From Halomonas sp. JB37 (lineage in GTDB: Bacteria > Pseudomonadota > Gammaproteobacteria > Pseudomonadales > Halomonadaceae), in NCBI RefSeq assembly GCF_002332255.1, contig NZ_NRGW01000001.1, positions 558,001 through 622,000 on the forward strand: a stretch of 64,000 nucleotides of DNA, written 5' to 3'. This document shows positions 36,885-46,378 of the stretch, in pieces. How positions within the stretch are numbered: position 1 is the stretch's first letter; each line of letters begins with the position of its first letter. The notes beneath the pieces were generated by a model, which saw only the letters and a list, made by a program, of their open reading frames with translations, was not told where the DNA came from and searched no databases. The position numbers and the translations under genes were made by a program.

Positions 36885-39071
36885 ATGGATTTCAATCAAC
36901 CCACCGAAGACAACCTGTTTGATCGCGCCCGTATTATCGGCAAGCCCCATGCGCGGATTGACGGCATCCTAAAAGTCACGGGCCGTGCACCTTACGCCTA
37001 CGAGCGTCATGACGTGGTGGCGAATCAAAAGGTCGGCTACCCATTGTGCGCCACCATTGCCAATGGGCGAGTTACCCACATGGATGCGTCGGCTGCGCGT
37101 GGCGCGCCGGGCGTCGTCAGCGTGGTGACAACGCTAGAGATTGAGCCATTGGGCCGCGCCAAAAGTAACGACGCACGGCTGTTTGGGGGCGACGTTATCG
37201 AGCATTACCATCAGGCGATTGCGGTGGTGGTGGCCGACACCCTTGAGCAGGCGCGCAGCGCTACCGCGCTGATCAAGGTGAGTTACGAGGAAGCGCCGGG
37301 GGTCTTTGACCTTGAGGCAGCCTGGGAGCGCCTGCAGGGCACCGGCGAGCCGCTAGCCGATGTGGGCGACGTGGACGCTGCGTTTGCAGCTGCGCCTGTC
37401 ACGGTGGATGAGATTTATCGCACCGCTTCCCAAAGCCACGCCATGATGGAGCCGCATGCCTCAATCGTCGACTGGTCAGATGGCCAGCAGATGACGGTAT
37501 GGACCTCGAATCAAATGATTGCCTGGACGCATAAGGCGCTGGCGACCACGTTTAATATCGAGCCAGACACTATCCGTTTAGAAAGCCCCTACGTTGGCGG
37601 TGGCTTTGGCGGCAAGCTTTGGCTACGTGCCGATGCGGTGCTGGCAGCGCTTGGCTCACGTGCTTGCGGGCATCCGGTCAAGCTGGCCTTGCCGCGCCCC
37701 ATGGTGTTCAACAATACCACCCATCGCTCCGGCACTATTCAGCGCCTGCGCATTGCCGCCAATGCTCAGGGCAAGATTACCGCCTTCGACCATTCGGCGG
37801 TATCGCATACGCTGCCCGGCGGCAGCGGCGAGAATCCGGTCAATCAGACCCGCACGTTTTATGCCGCAGAGAGTCGCCGTGTGTCCCACCAGGCCATCGA
37901 CATGAATCTTCCTGAGTCAGCGGATATGCGTGCGCCAGGCGAGGCGTCGGGGCTTGCTGCGCTAGAAATTGCCATGGATGAAATGGCGGAAAAGCTGGGT
38001 ATGGATCCCGTCGAGTTTAGAATTCTCAACGATACGCAGGTGGACCCCGAGGATGCCTCCAAGCCGTTTAGCGAACGCCACTTTGTTGAATGCTTACGCC
38101 AAGGTGCCGACGCCTTCGGCTGGGAGGCACGTAACCGCACTCCGGGGGCAATGAGAGAAGGGCAGTGGCTGATTGGCCATGGCATGGCCGGCGCTTATCG
38201 CGGGGCGCTGACGCTGAACTCCGGCGCGCGCGTTCGCCTGCAGGGCGGGCGGTTGATCGTTGAGACGGATATGACCGATATCGGCACCGGCTCTTACACC
38301 ATTATTGCCCAGACAGCTGCCGAAACAATGGGGCTTGAGCTAGCCGACGTCGAGGTCAGGCTGGGCAACAGCGATTATCCTGTCTCCTCCGGTTCGGGCG
38401 GCCAGTTCGGCGCCGCTAGCGCCACCGCCGGCGTGTATGCCGCTTGTTTGGCCCTTCAAGCGCTGATCGCCAAGCGTTTAAATCTCGACACGCCGCGCTT
38501 TGAAAACCGCCGAGTGGTGGCAGATGCGACTGACCTCGCACTTGCCGATATCCTCGATGGCGAAGAGCTGGTCGCTGAAGATACGATGCACTTTGGTGAT
38601 TTTCAAGACAGCATGCAGATGGGCACCTTTGCGGCGCATTTTGTTGAAGTGGCTGTGCATGCGCATACTGGCGAAACCCGTGTTCGACGCATGCTGGCGG
38701 CATGTGATGCGGGGCGCATTCTAAACCCGATAACGGCGCGTAGCCAGGTGCTTGGCGGTATGACAATGGGCGTCGGTGCCGCCTTGATGGAGGGGCTCAC
38801 CGCCGATCTTGAGCGTGGCTTCTTCGTCAATCACGATCTCGCCAGTTATGAGGTGGCGGTGCATGCCGATATTCCTCAACAGGAGATTATTTTCCTGGAC
38901 ACGGCGGATGCGGCCTCAACGCCTCTCAAGGCAAAGGGCGTGGGTGAACTGGGTATTTGTGGCGTGCCGGCCGCGGTTGCCAACGCGATCTATAATGCGA
39001 CCGGCGTTCGGCTACGTGAGTACCCGATGACGCTTGATCGAATGATCGACCAGCTCCCTGAAGTAAGCTAG
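36885..39071 (+). CDS. paoC: aldehyde oxidoreductase molybdenum subunit (PaoC/YagR-like)
   Basis: 728 residues from ATG 36885; an upstream frame extension overlaps paoB and is rejected. Motifs of the MCD-binding subunit: VGGGFGGKLWLRADAV, MRAPGEASGLAALEIAMDEMAEKLGMDPVEF, GSGGQFGAASATAGVY, and the active-site glutamate in AKGVGELGICGVPAAVANAIYNATG near the C-terminus. In E. coli PaoABC detoxifies aromatic and other aldehydes. The substrate here is not determined. The stop precedes the convergent thioesterase gene by five bases. Confidence 0.93.
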   Translation: MDFNQPTEDNLFDRARIIGKPHARIDGILKVTGRAPYAYERHDVVANQKVGYPLCATIANGRVTHMDASAARGAPGVVSVVTTLEIEPLGRAKSNDARLFGGDVIEHYHQAIAVVVADTLEQARSATALIKVSYEEAPGVFDLEAAWERLQGTGEPLADVGDVDAAFAAAPVTVDEIYRTASQSHAMMEPHASIVDWSDGQQMTVWTSNQMIAWTHKALATTFNIEPDTIRLESPYVGGGFGGKLWLRADAVLAALGSRACGHPVKLALPRPMVFNNTTHRSGTIQRLRIAANAQGKITAFDHSAVSHTLPGGSGENPVNQTRTFYAAESRRVSHQAIDMNLPESADMRAPGEASGLAALEIAMDEMAEKLGMDPVEFRILNDTQVDPEDASKPFSERHFVECLRQGADAFGWEARNRTPGAMREGQWLIGHGMAGAYRGALTLNSGARVRLQGGRLIVETDMTDIGTGSYTIIAQTAAETMGLELADVEVRLGNSDYPVSSGSGGQFGAASATAGVYAACLALQALIAKRLNLDTPRFENRRVVADATDLALADILDGEELVAEDTMHFGDFQDSMQMGTFAAHFVEVAVHAHTGETRVRRMLAACDAGRILNPITARSQVLGGMTMGVGAALMEGLTADLERGFFVNHDLASYEVAVHADIPQQEIIFLDTADAASTPLKAKGVGELGICGVPAAVANAIYNATGVRLREYPMTLDRMIDQLPEVS

Positions 39072-39076
39072 CGCAA

Positions 39077-39490
39077 TCAGGTAATGGGCAGCGCATAGCT
39101 GGCGGTGACATGCGCGACAGGGCGTATGTCATCGCTGGCTGAGTATATTTGCACTTCCCCAACGCCTAAGCGGCGGCCGAGTTTAATCAATTTGGCATGG
39201 GCGATAATGTCGTGATCACCAGAGGCCGCACGTAGGAAGTGGCAGTTGAAATCGCTGGTCACGGCCATGGGTTCCGGGCCAATCTGCGCCAAAATAGCCA
39301 CATACAGTGCGACGTCCGCGAAGCCCATCATGGTGGGGCCGGAAACGCGCGGGCCAGGGCGCAGGTGCTCGTGGCCAATTTTTAGCCGCATAGTGGCACG
39401 CATCTCGCCGACGCTCTCAATCCTACCCATTCGCTGGGGAAAGACGTCATCCAGAAAGCGTTCAATCTGCTCGGCGTTCATCACGGTCAT
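39077..39490 (-). CDS. PaaI-like hot-dog thioesterase
   Basis: 137 residues from ATG 39490 (another ATG three codons later is also possible). The hot-dog signature is GPRVSGPTMMGFADVALYVAILAQIG, with the catalytic Asp in GFADVA, followed by PMAVTSDFNCHFLRAASGDHDIIAHAKLIKLGRRLGVGEV. Family members hydrolyse acyl- or aryl-CoA thioesters; the substrate is not determined. It lies downstream of glcB on the same strand but beyond a terminator, and it faces paoC convergently. Confidence 0.88.
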   Translation of the reverse strand: MTVMNAEQIERFLDDVFPQRMGRIESVGEMRATMRLKIGHEHLRPGPRVSGPTMMGFADVALYVAILAQIGPEPMAVTSDFNCHFLRAASGDHDIIAHAKLIKLGRRLGVGEVQIYSASDDIRPVAHVTASYALPIT

Positions 39491-39507
39491 TGTTGTTTTC
39501 CTTTTAT

Positions 39508-39539
39508 AAAAAAAGCCCCGAGGCATAAGCCTCGAGGCT
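39508..39539 (-). terminator. rho-independent terminator of glcB
   Basis: On the minus strand AGCCTCGAGGC-TTAT-GCCTCGGGGCT, one mismatch in an 11-base arm, followed by seven T residues. It ends the malate synthase transcript, so the downstream thioesterase gene probably has its own promoter or relies on read-through. Confidence 0.9.
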
Positions 39540-39577
39540 GATTACACCATAAAACCAATTTACTAGGTCTTATGAAC

Positions 39578-41764
39578 CTATGCTTTATGAACCTGTGCTT
39601 TATGCACCTGGCGCCACGCGTGAAGTAGCGGCTCGGTATAGCCAGAAGGCTGTTCGCGACCTTTGAAGACCAGGTCTGAAGCCGCTTTAAAGGCGGTGGA
39701 ACCCTCAAAGTCAGCGCTCATGGCGGTATAGGTCGGGTCGTCTGCGTTCTGCTCGTCGACGACTTTCGCCATACGTTTGAGCGTTTCTTCCACCCGCGGC
39801 GCATCAACAATGCCGTGGTGCAGCCAGTTGGCAATGTGCTGGCTGGAAATGCGCAGCGTGGCGCGGTCTTCCATCAGGCCCACGTTGTGAATATCCGGCA
39901 CTTTCGAGCAGCCCACGCCGTGCTCTACCCAGCGTACAACGTAGCCCAGAATGCCCTGGCAGTTATTATCTAGCTCCTGCTGCTTCTCTTCATCCGACCA
40001 GTTAGCGTTTTCAGCCACCGGCACTGTGAGCAGGTCGTCTAAGTAGTCAGGCTCGCCCAGGGCTTCCAGCTCGCGCTGAACGTCGGTGACGTTGACCTGG
40101 TGATAATGCAGAGCGTGCAGCGCAGCTGCGGTCGGCGAAGGCACCCAGGCGGTATTAGCGCCGGCTTTCGGGTGGCCGATCTTCTGCTCTAGCATGTTGT
40201 GCATCAGGTCAGGCATGGCCCACATGCCTTTACCAATTTGCGCGCGGCCGCGCAAGCCACAGGCAAGGCCGACTTGCACGTTGCTCTTCTCATACGCGGT
40301 GATCCATTTGGCGCTTTTCATATCGCCTTTGCGGACCATGGGGCCTGCTTCCATCGCGGTATGCATTTCATCACCGGTACGATCCAGGAAGCCGGTGTTG
40401 ATAAACGCCACGCGCGAAGCCGCTTCAGCAATGCACGCCTTGAGGTTAACGGTGGTGCGGCGCTCTTCGTCCATGATGCCCATTTTCAGGGTGTCGCGGC
40501 TCATGCCCAAAATGTCTTCAACGCGACCGAACAGCTCGTTAGCGAAGGCCACTTCCGCCGGGCCGTGCATTTTCGGCTTGACGATATAAACAGAACCGGT
40601 GCGTGAGTTACGTGGCTGATCGGCGTCTTTGTTTAGGTCGTGCAACGCCAGTAGCGAGGTCACTACCGCATCCAGAATACCTTCCGGAAGCTCGTTGCCA
40701 TCTTCGTCCAGAATTGCCGGTGTGGTCATTAAATGACCGACATTGCGCACGAACATCAGCGAACGGCCGGGCAATGTAACGCTGCCGCCATCGGTGGTTT
40801 GCCAAGTGCGGTCAGCGTTGAGCTTGCGCGTAAAGGTCTTGCCACCTTTATCGATATTCTCTTCGAGATCGCCCTTCATCAGGCCCAGCCAGTTGCTGTA
40901 AACACCAACCTTGTCTTCTGAGTCGACCGCGGCGATGGAGTCTTCGCAGTCCATAATGGCGGTCAGAGCCGCTTCAACCACCACATCTTTCACGCCAGCC
41001 GGGTCGGTTTTGCCGATTGAATCGGTTGGATCAATCTGGATTTCCAGATGCAGGCCATTATTAGCGAGCAGTATGGAGTCAGGCTTAGCGGCGTCACCGG
41101 TAAAACCGATCAGTTTGCCCGAGTCTTTCAGGCCGGTGTCACGCCCGCCTTCCAGAGTGACCACCAAGTGTTCGTCACGAATGGCGTATTTGATCGCATC
41201 ACGGTGCGAGCCAGTAGCGAGCGGCGCCGCGCGGTCCAGCACGCCGCGGGCGTAGGCAATGACCTTGGCACCGCGTTTTGGATTGAAGCTGGTGCCTTTT
41301 TCAGCGCCATCTTCTTCTGAAATAGCGTCAGTGCCGTAAAGCGCATCGTAAAGGCTACCCCAGCGCGCGTTAGCGGCGTTCAGCGCATAGCGCGCATTGC
41401 TAACCGGCACAACCAGCTGGGGGCCGGCTTGCACGGCAACTTCGCGGTCAACGTTAGCTGTGGTGGCCGCCACGTTGGCAGGAGAGTCAGCTAAATAGCC
41501 AATCTCTTTCAAAAAGCGGCGATACGCTGGCATATCGTTAACACGGCCAGGGTTTTCCCGATGCCAAGCATCCAGTTTTTCCTGCAGCGTGTTGCGCTCT
41601 TCCAGCAATTGACGGTTTTTGGGTGTCAAATCGTGAAACAGGGCATCAACACCGGCCCAAAAGGCCTTTTCATCAACGCCTGTTCCTGGTAGCGCCTGTT
41701 CATTGATAAAACGATCTAGATCGGTTGCCACCTGTAAACCGTGGCGCGTGATACGCTCGCTCAT
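39578..41764 (-). CDS. glcB: malate synthase G
   Basis: Condenses glyoxylate and acetyl-CoA to malate in the glyoxylate cycle. 728 residues from ATG 41764 (E. coli GlcB has 723); a longer frame to 41845 is rejected because the ATG at 41764 has the family opening [20 protein letters not shown] and the upstream part is promoter-like. Conserved stretches: [82 protein letters not shown] and the C-terminal [22 protein letters not shown]. Typically induced on acetate or glycolate. Confidence 0.98.
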   Translation of the reverse strand: MSERITRHGLQVATDLDRFINEQALPGTGVDEKAFWAGVDALFHDLTPKNRQLLEERNTLQEKLDAWHRENPGRVNDMPAYRRFLKEIGYLADSPANVAATTANVDREVAVQAGPQLVVPVSNARYALNAANARWGSLYDALYGTDAISEEDGAEKGTSFNPKRGAKVIAYARGVLDRAAPLATGSHRDAIKYAIRDEHLVVTLEGGRDTGLKDSGKLIGFTGDAAKPDSILLANNGLHLEIQIDPTDSIGKTDPAGVKDVVVEAALTAIMDCEDSIAAVDSEDKVGVYSNWLGLMKGDLEENIDKGGKTFTRKLNADRTWQTTDGGSVTLPGRSLMFVRNVGHLMTTPAILDEDGNELPEGILDAVVTSLLALHDLNKDADQPRNSRTGSVYIVKPKMHGPAEVAFANELFGRVEDILGMSRDTLKMGIMDEERRTTVNLKACIAEAASRVAFINTGFLDRTGDEMHTAMEAGPMVRKGDMKSAKWITAYEKSNVQVGLACGLRGRAQIGKGMWAMPDLMHNMLEQKIGHPKAGANTAWVPSPTAAALHALHYHQVNVTDVQRELEALGEPDYLDDLLTVPVAENANWSDEEKQQELDNNCQGILGYVVRWVEHGVGCSKVPDIHNVGLMEDRATLRISSQHIANWLHHGIVDAPRVEETLKRMAKVVDEQNADDPTYTAMSADFEGSTAFKAASDLVFKGREQPSGYTEPLLHAWRQVHKAQVHKA

Positions 41765-41904
41765 AGGGTTTCTCCTGTCAGATTGCTTGTGGGTAATATG
41801 TTTGCCACAAGCAGAGTAAAATATATTTATGGAAAATAATTCCATATCTGGTTGGGCATGTAAACAGCGTAGACCCTAAAGTGGTAAAATGCTCGACCAA
41901 ATGA

Positions 41905-41946
41905 CTAGGTGCTAGGTGCTAGGTGCTGAGTACTAGGCGCTAGGCG
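41905..41946 (+). repeat. six 7-base tandem repeats, CTAGGTG type
   Basis: Units CTAGGTG (three identical), CTGAGTA, CTAGGCG, CTAGGCG, directly in tandem between glcB and the hydrolase gene. The first three are identical and the last two differ from them by one base. A small minisatellite in the divergent promoter region; copy number may vary between strains. CTAG is usually a rare tetranucleotide in enterobacteria and relatives, which makes the cluster stand out. Confidence 0.8.
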
Positions 41947-42002
41947 CGCAACCCATCAGTTGCGTTAAGGCCAACGGAAAATGGCGCTATGGAGAAACAA
42001 CC

Positions 42003-43049
42003 ATGCATGATTTCCAACATCTGGAAGGCTTGTTTCGCCATGCTGCGGGCGAGACTGCCCTTAGCCGCCTGTTGCCAGGGGAAATGCTGGCAGATGCGAT
42101 GCAGGACTACTTCCACCATTATGGCCTGGAGGCGCTGCTAACCGATGCCAGTGAAGTTCATGCAGGCTTTATCAATACGGGCCGCTTTACGCTGTGGTGC
42201 CAAGTGTGGAGTCCTCCTCAGCCGATAGGGACCGCGTTTGTGGTTCACGGCTACTTTGATCATATGGGGCTGTATCGTCATTTGCTTAAACGCCTGCTCG
42301 CCAAGGGCTGGCGAGTGGTGCTATGGGATTTACCGGGTCACGGGCTTTCTAGCGGCGCGCGCGCGGAAATAGAAGATTTTGAGGATTATCAACACAGCCT
42401 GACCTACGTGCAGACGATTTTAAAAACTCAGGGCATGGCGCCTGCACCTTGGTTGGGCGTGGGGCAAAGCACCGGCGCGGCCATTCTGGCGACCGATGCG
42501 CTCACCCGCCGTGAGGCAGCCAGCTGGTCAGGCCTGGTGCTGCTGGCGCCGCTGGTGCGGCCTTGGGGCTGGAGTCAAGCGAGCTGGGTACATTTAATCG
42601 CCAGCCCATTTTTAAAGGAGCTGCCGCGTAAATATCGTCCCAACTCCACGGATGAGCAGTTCACCGCGTTTCTGCGCGATGGCGACCCGCTGCAGCCTGA
42701 GCGCTTAAGCGTGGCATGGGTAAGCGCGATGCGCCGCTGGATGCCTCGCTTGCTGGCGTTAGAGCCGCTGGCGCTGCCCACTCTTATTCTTCAGGGCGAG
42801 CAAGACTTAACGGTCGATTGGGAATGGAATTTAGCCATTTTGGCGGAGAAGTTTCCCAACAACGAGATTCATCGACACCCAGACGCCCGTCACCATCTTG
42901 TGAACGAGGCCGATGCCATCCGTGAAGTATTGTTTGAAGCTCTGGATGGTTTTTTAGATCAGCTTAACGATAGCCAGCAGCAAGCCGTGCCTGCGGCTAC
43001 GCCCCCCTTAACATTCGATCCAGCTGCCGGTAGCCAATCGCCTCAATAA
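42003..43049 (+). CDS. alpha/beta hydrolase (lysophospholipase-like)
   Basis: 348 residues. The oxyanion/N-terminal block AFVVHGYFDHMGLYRHLLKRLLAKGWRVVLWDLPGHGLSSG is typical of the PldB-like monoglyceride lipase/lysophospholipase group. The nucleophile elbow is GVGQSTGAAI, the Asp candidate lies in TLILQGEQDLTVDW and the His in HPDARHHLVNEADAIREV. No signal peptide. The C-terminal end overlaps the 3' end of comM by 53 bases on the opposite strand. Substrate unknown. Confidence 0.85.
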   Translation: MHDFQHLEGLFRHAAGETALSRLLPGEMLADAMQDYFHHYGLEALLTDASEVHAGFINTGRFTLWCQVWSPPQPIGTAFVVHGYFDHMGLYRHLLKRLLAKGWRVVLWDLPGHGLSSGARAEIEDFEDYQHSLTYVQTILKTQGMAPAPWLGVGQSTGAAILATDALTRREAASWSGLVLLAPLVRPWGWSQASWVHLIASPFLKELPRKYRPNSTDEQFTAFLRDGDPLQPERLSVAWVSAMRRWMPRLLALEPLALPTLILQGEQDLTVDWEWNLAILAEKFPNNEIHRHPDARHHLVNEADAIREVLFEALDGFLDQLNDSQQQAVPAATPPLTFDPAAGSQSPQ

Positions 43050-43661
43050 GGTGCGGCTGAGTGGGCTTTTCGACACCTTGAAGGTCGGCAAGCGTTAACG
43101 CGACGCGCAGCACGCGGTGGTAGGCGCGGGCGGAAAGCTTGAGTTTTTCGAGCACCCCCGCCAGCCAAGCGCGCTCTTCATCATTGAGCGCGCAGGCGGC
43201 TTCCAGCGCTTTGCCGCTCAGCTGGCTGTTTAGCGCGCCGCGTTGCATTTGGCGTTCACGTGCCGCCATTACGCGTTCGCGCACCGCTGCGGAGGGTTCG
43301 CCCTGGGTCTGGGCGGTAAGCTGCTCCGGCGGCAGCGCCGGTACTTCAACTTGAAGATCAATACGGTCTAGTAACGGCCCGGAAAGCCGCGCTTGATAGC
43401 GCTGAATTTGGCTGGCCGTGCATTGACAGCGGTTTCTAGGGTCGCCTAAATGTCCACAGGGGCAGGGGTTCATAGCGGCTACCAGCTGAAAGCGCGCGGG
43501 GTAGCGGCGCTCATGGCTAGCGCGGGCTAAATGAATACTTCCCGTTTCTAGCGGCTGGCGCAAAACCTCTAATACATTACGCGAAAACTCGGGCAGCTCG
43601 TCTAAAAACAGCACGCCGTGATGGGCGAGCGAAATTTCACCGGGCTTAGGTTTTGAGCCGC
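42997..43661 (-). pseudogene. comM: comM (YifB), 3' part only, cut by the transposon
   Basis: About 221 codons remain, beginning in GSKPKPGEISLAHHGVLFLDELPEF and running to the normal C-terminus. The Mg-chelatase-type AAA+ Walker B (GVLFLDELPEF), the RYPARFQLVAAMNPCPCG block and the C-terminal Mg_chelatase_C domain (RAYHRVLRVALTLADLQG) are kept; the N-terminal Lon-like domain and Walker A, some 280 residues in relatives, are missing. The reading frame enters non-homologous sequence exactly at the transposon end (43662). ComM is a hexameric branch-migration helicase that extends recombination during natural transformation, so this copy should be inactive. Confidence 0.93.
43657..43661. other. 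likely target-site duplication of the Tn7-like insertion in comM (one copy)
   Basis: GCCGC lies directly next to the TGTGAATTCC start of the element. Tn6022/AbaR elements in Acinetobacter comM are flanked by ACCGC duplications (from memory), four of five bases the same. The second copy would be beyond the right edge of the window, so the duplication cannot be verified here. Confidence 0.5.
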
Positions 43662-43799
43662 TGTGAATTCCACTAAAAACAGCTACTAATGCTATACTGG
43701 AACAATATCTTACGTTATTTTCGACAAGTAAATACGCTACTAATTGACACCAATATAAGCGACTGGGTGTTAAAATCACAAATATATAGGCGACTGAAT
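43662..43799 (+). repeat. transposon left end with repeated transposase-binding-like motifs
   Basis: Between the TGT terminus and the tnsA start there are four related motifs: GCTACTAAT at 43682-43690 and again at 43736-43744, GCGACTGGG at 43759-43767, and GCGACTGAAT at 43790-43799. Tn7-like ends carry several TnsB sites in such an array. The last motif touches the tnsA start codon, so TnsB binding could also repress its own operon. Confidence 0.6.
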
Positions 43800-44489
43800 A
43801 TGAATCGGCCTGTTAGAGTTATTGGAACTAACCGAAGGAGCCTTACTGGGCAGGTTTCTTTCTTACGAGGAAGCACTTGCAATTTTGAGTCATCATTAGA
43901 GCGCGATTTCCTGATGATCCTCGATTTTGATCCGTTGGTCGCTACGGTTTGTGAGCAGCCGCTAACCCTTAAGTATCAAGATGATGATCGAAAAAGGCGT
44001 CAGTACACGCCCGATATGCTCGTGACTTACTCGGATGAAGCGGCGCCGATTCTGTATGAGGTTAAGTATCGCGAAGATTTGAGAGAAAATTGGCACATTA
44101 TGAAGCCTAAATTTCAGGCAGCTATACGCTATTGCAAGCAGCAAGGTTGGGGCTTTCGCATTGTGACTGAGCGAGAGATTAGAGGCACTGGCCTATTGAA
44201 CAATGCACGATTTCTAAGGGCCTATAGGGACTTGGCAGAGGACTCGGCTACCGCTACTCACTTGGCTAGAACCCTTGCCGTGCTCGGTGAAACAACACCT
44301 GAAATTCTACTTACAGCTGCTTATGCGAATGAGGAAAAGCGTATGTGTGCGCTTAGTTGTTTATGGCAAATGATCGCTATAGGCCGTGTTCATGCTGACC
44401 TCATACGCCCATTAAACATGTCCAGCCCCATATGGATTACTAACGGAGAAGGTTTCTTATGGCTACAGAGCCCGCTTTTCTATCGGTAA
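43800..44489 (+). CDS. tniC: TnsA-type transposon endonuclease (TniC)
   Basis: 229 residues from ATG 43800. Makes the 5' cuts at the transposon ends, enabling cut-and-paste movement. The restriction-endonuclease-like active site is visible: an acidic residue in NFESSLERDFL (E30 or E34), D72 in QYTPDMLV, and E87/K89 in YEVKY. A longer frame back to 43689 would run into the terminal repeats, so the ATG at 43800 is preferred. The gene overlaps tnsB by 31 bases. Low GC relative to comM. Confidence 0.93.
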   Translation: MNRPVRVIGTNRRSLTGQVSFLRGSTCNFESSLERDFLMILDFDPLVATVCEQPLTLKYQDDDRKRRQYTPDMLVTYSDEAAPILYEVKYREDLRENWHIMKPKFQAAIRYCKQQGWGFRIVTEREIRGTGLLNNARFLRAYRDLAEDSATATHLARTLAVLGETTPEILLTAAYANEEKRMCALSCLWQMIAIGRVHADLIRPLNMSSPIWITNGEGFLWLQSPLFYR

Positions 44490-46375
44490 CTACTGGGTCT
44501 GTGATAACAGCCAATGGTCGTACCTATAGAGTTTCGCACTTGTTGGATGCAGCAACCCTCCTTGCTAAAGATACCGACACTGGAGAGGTGCACCGTCTGT
44601 CTGCGCATCAGCTTCGTCCCGTAACGGATATAGAGCTTGGAGAAGGTGGTGTTGCTGAAGGAAAGGATTTATCCGAGATCGAAGACGAAGACTGGCAAGT
44701 TGCTCAGCAGCGGTTTGCAGCAATCCGTCCTCTACTTGACGATCCATTTCGTACTCGTGCAAAGGCAGAGCAGTTAGCAGAAGAAGCCGGTGTTCACGTT
44801 GCCACTTTATACCAATGGGTTAAGGACTATCACGAGGCTGGCCATATTTCAGCATTGATACCAGCCCCGCGAGGCCGCAAGCCAGGTACGAAAAAGCTCG
44901 ATAAGAAAGTCGAGGCAATAATCGAAGGGGCGATCAATGACTTATATCTAAGTCGTCAACGATATAAGCCCAGTGACGTAATTATCACTGTCAAAGCTCA
45001 TTGCAAACAGGCCGGTTTACTTCCTCCTCACTCCAATACAATCCGTAACCGCATAAAACAGATTTCGACACGTGAAACGATGAGACGCCGCGGGCTACGA
45101 GATAAGGCGCGTGACACCTTTGCTCCTATCAGGGGAGAGTTTCCAAATGCGGATTTCCCTCTTGCTGTTGTTCAAATAGATCATACGCCTGCTGACGTCA
45201 TCTTAGTTGATGAAGAGCATCGTCTGGCGCTTGGCCGACCGTGGATAACTCTGGCTATTGATGTCTTTTCACGAATGGTGGTGGGGATTGCGGTTAGCAT
45301 GGAAAAGCCCAGTGCTATCTCAGTGGGTTTGTGTGTCTCCAATGCCATGTTGCCTAAGCATGAATATCTTGCAAACCTGGGGGTGGGGCAAGAGTGGCCA
45401 GTCTGGGGGAAAATGCGTGTTCTGCATGCTGATAACGCGAAAGAATTCCGGGGGAAAATGCTGCGCCGGGCTTGTGAACAATACGGTATCGACCTGCAAT
45501 TACGTCCGGTAAAGCTTCCCCACTACGGCGGACATATAGAGCGTTATATGGGTACTGCTGCAAATGAGATACACACCTTACCTGGCACAACATTTTCCAA
45601 CGTTGAGCAACGGAAAGGATATGACTCAGAAAAAGAATCAGCGCTCACCCTTCGTGAGTTTGAGCAGCATTTAGTTGAATTTATTGTTGGGGTGTATCAC
45701 CGTCGCAAGCATTCTGAATTGAACATGCCACCAATGCGCAAGTGGCAACTCGGTATATTAGGAGACTCAACACAGCCGGGCTTGGGGATGCCGCCTATAC
45801 CAACTGACCCCACGCGTTTGAAGTTAGACTTCCTTCCTCTTTATTCACGCACTGTGCAGCGCTACGGCGTCCAGCTGGATGAAATTAATTACTACCATGA
45901 AGTGTTGAACCCTTGGATTGGTTCAAAAGACCCCGAAAATCAAACGAAGGCTCGTTCATTTACTATCCGTCGTGATCCACGCGATATCAGTAAAGTCTAT
46001 TTCTACGACCCTGAAAGTGAGATCTATTACATGGTTCCTTATCGGAATCCTACTCGACCAGCGATTAGTGTGTGGGAGTTACGGGAAGCAACTCGCCGCA
46101 TTCGAGAGGAAGGACTGCGGCATGTTGATGAGGATGTGATTTTTGAGACCATTCTCAAGATGCGTCATCGTGTTGAACAGGCCGTCACGAAAACGAAGCA
46201 AGCAAGACGTCAGATGGCTCGTATCAATACGACGAAGAAACTCGCCAAGAAAACGGAATCTGTTGAAACACAAGCGCCTGCTAAGAGTGTTTTTCCTGCT
46301 CCACCTCAAACAGAGGTGCAAAGTGAGATTGATATATTCGCACTGCCTATAGAACCATTCGATGACGATGCCTAG
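44459..46375 (+). CDS. tniA: TnsB-type DDE transposase (TniA)
   Basis: 638 residues. Binds the element ends and joins 3' ends to the target. Helix-turn-helix segments around 100-215 (AGVHVATLYQWVKDYHEAG) come before the RNase H-like catalytic core with D241 (VVQIDHTPAD), D325 (LHADNAKEF) and E361 (GGHIERYMG), a D-D-35-E spacing. A beta-barrel and a basic C-terminal tail (KTKQARRQMARINTTKKLAKK) that would contact TnsC follow. A GGAGAAGG ribosome-binding site lies within the end of tnsA. Intact. Confidence 0.96.
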   Translation: MATEPAFLSVTTGSVITANGRTYRVSHLLDAATLLAKDTDTGEVHRLSAHQLRPVTDIELGEGGVAEGKDLSEIEDEDWQVAQQRFAAIRPLLDDPFRTRAKAEQLAEEAGVHVATLYQWVKDYHEAGHISALIPAPRGRKPGTKKLDKKVEAIIEGAINDLYLSRQRYKPSDVIITVKAHCKQAGLLPPHSNTIRNRIKQISTRETMRRRGLRDKARDTFAPIRGEFPNADFPLAVVQIDHTPADVILVDEEHRLALGRPWITLAIDVFSRMVVGIAVSMEKPSAISVGLCVSNAMLPKHEYLANLGVGQEWPVWGKMRVLHADNAKEFRGKMLRRACEQYGIDLQLRPVKLPHYGGHIERYMGTAANEIHTLPGTTFSNVEQRKGYDSEKESALTLREFEQHLVEFIVGVYHRRKHSELNMPPMRKWQLGILGDSTQPGLGMPPIPTDPTRLKLDFLPLYSRTVQRYGVQLDEINYYHEVLNPWIGSKDPENQTKARSFTIRRDPRDISKVYFYDPESEIYYMVPYRNPTRPAISVWELREATRRIREEGLRHVDEDVIFETILKMRHRVEQAVTKTKQARRQMARINTTKKLAKKTESVETQAPAKSVFPAPPQTEVQSEIDIFALPIEPFDDDA

Positions 46376-46378
46376 GGA

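Noticed and set aside
43689..43799. N-terminal extension of TnsA to the earlier ATG at 43689
   Set aside because: It would encode the terminal repeat region; the TnsA-like text starts at the ATG at 43800.
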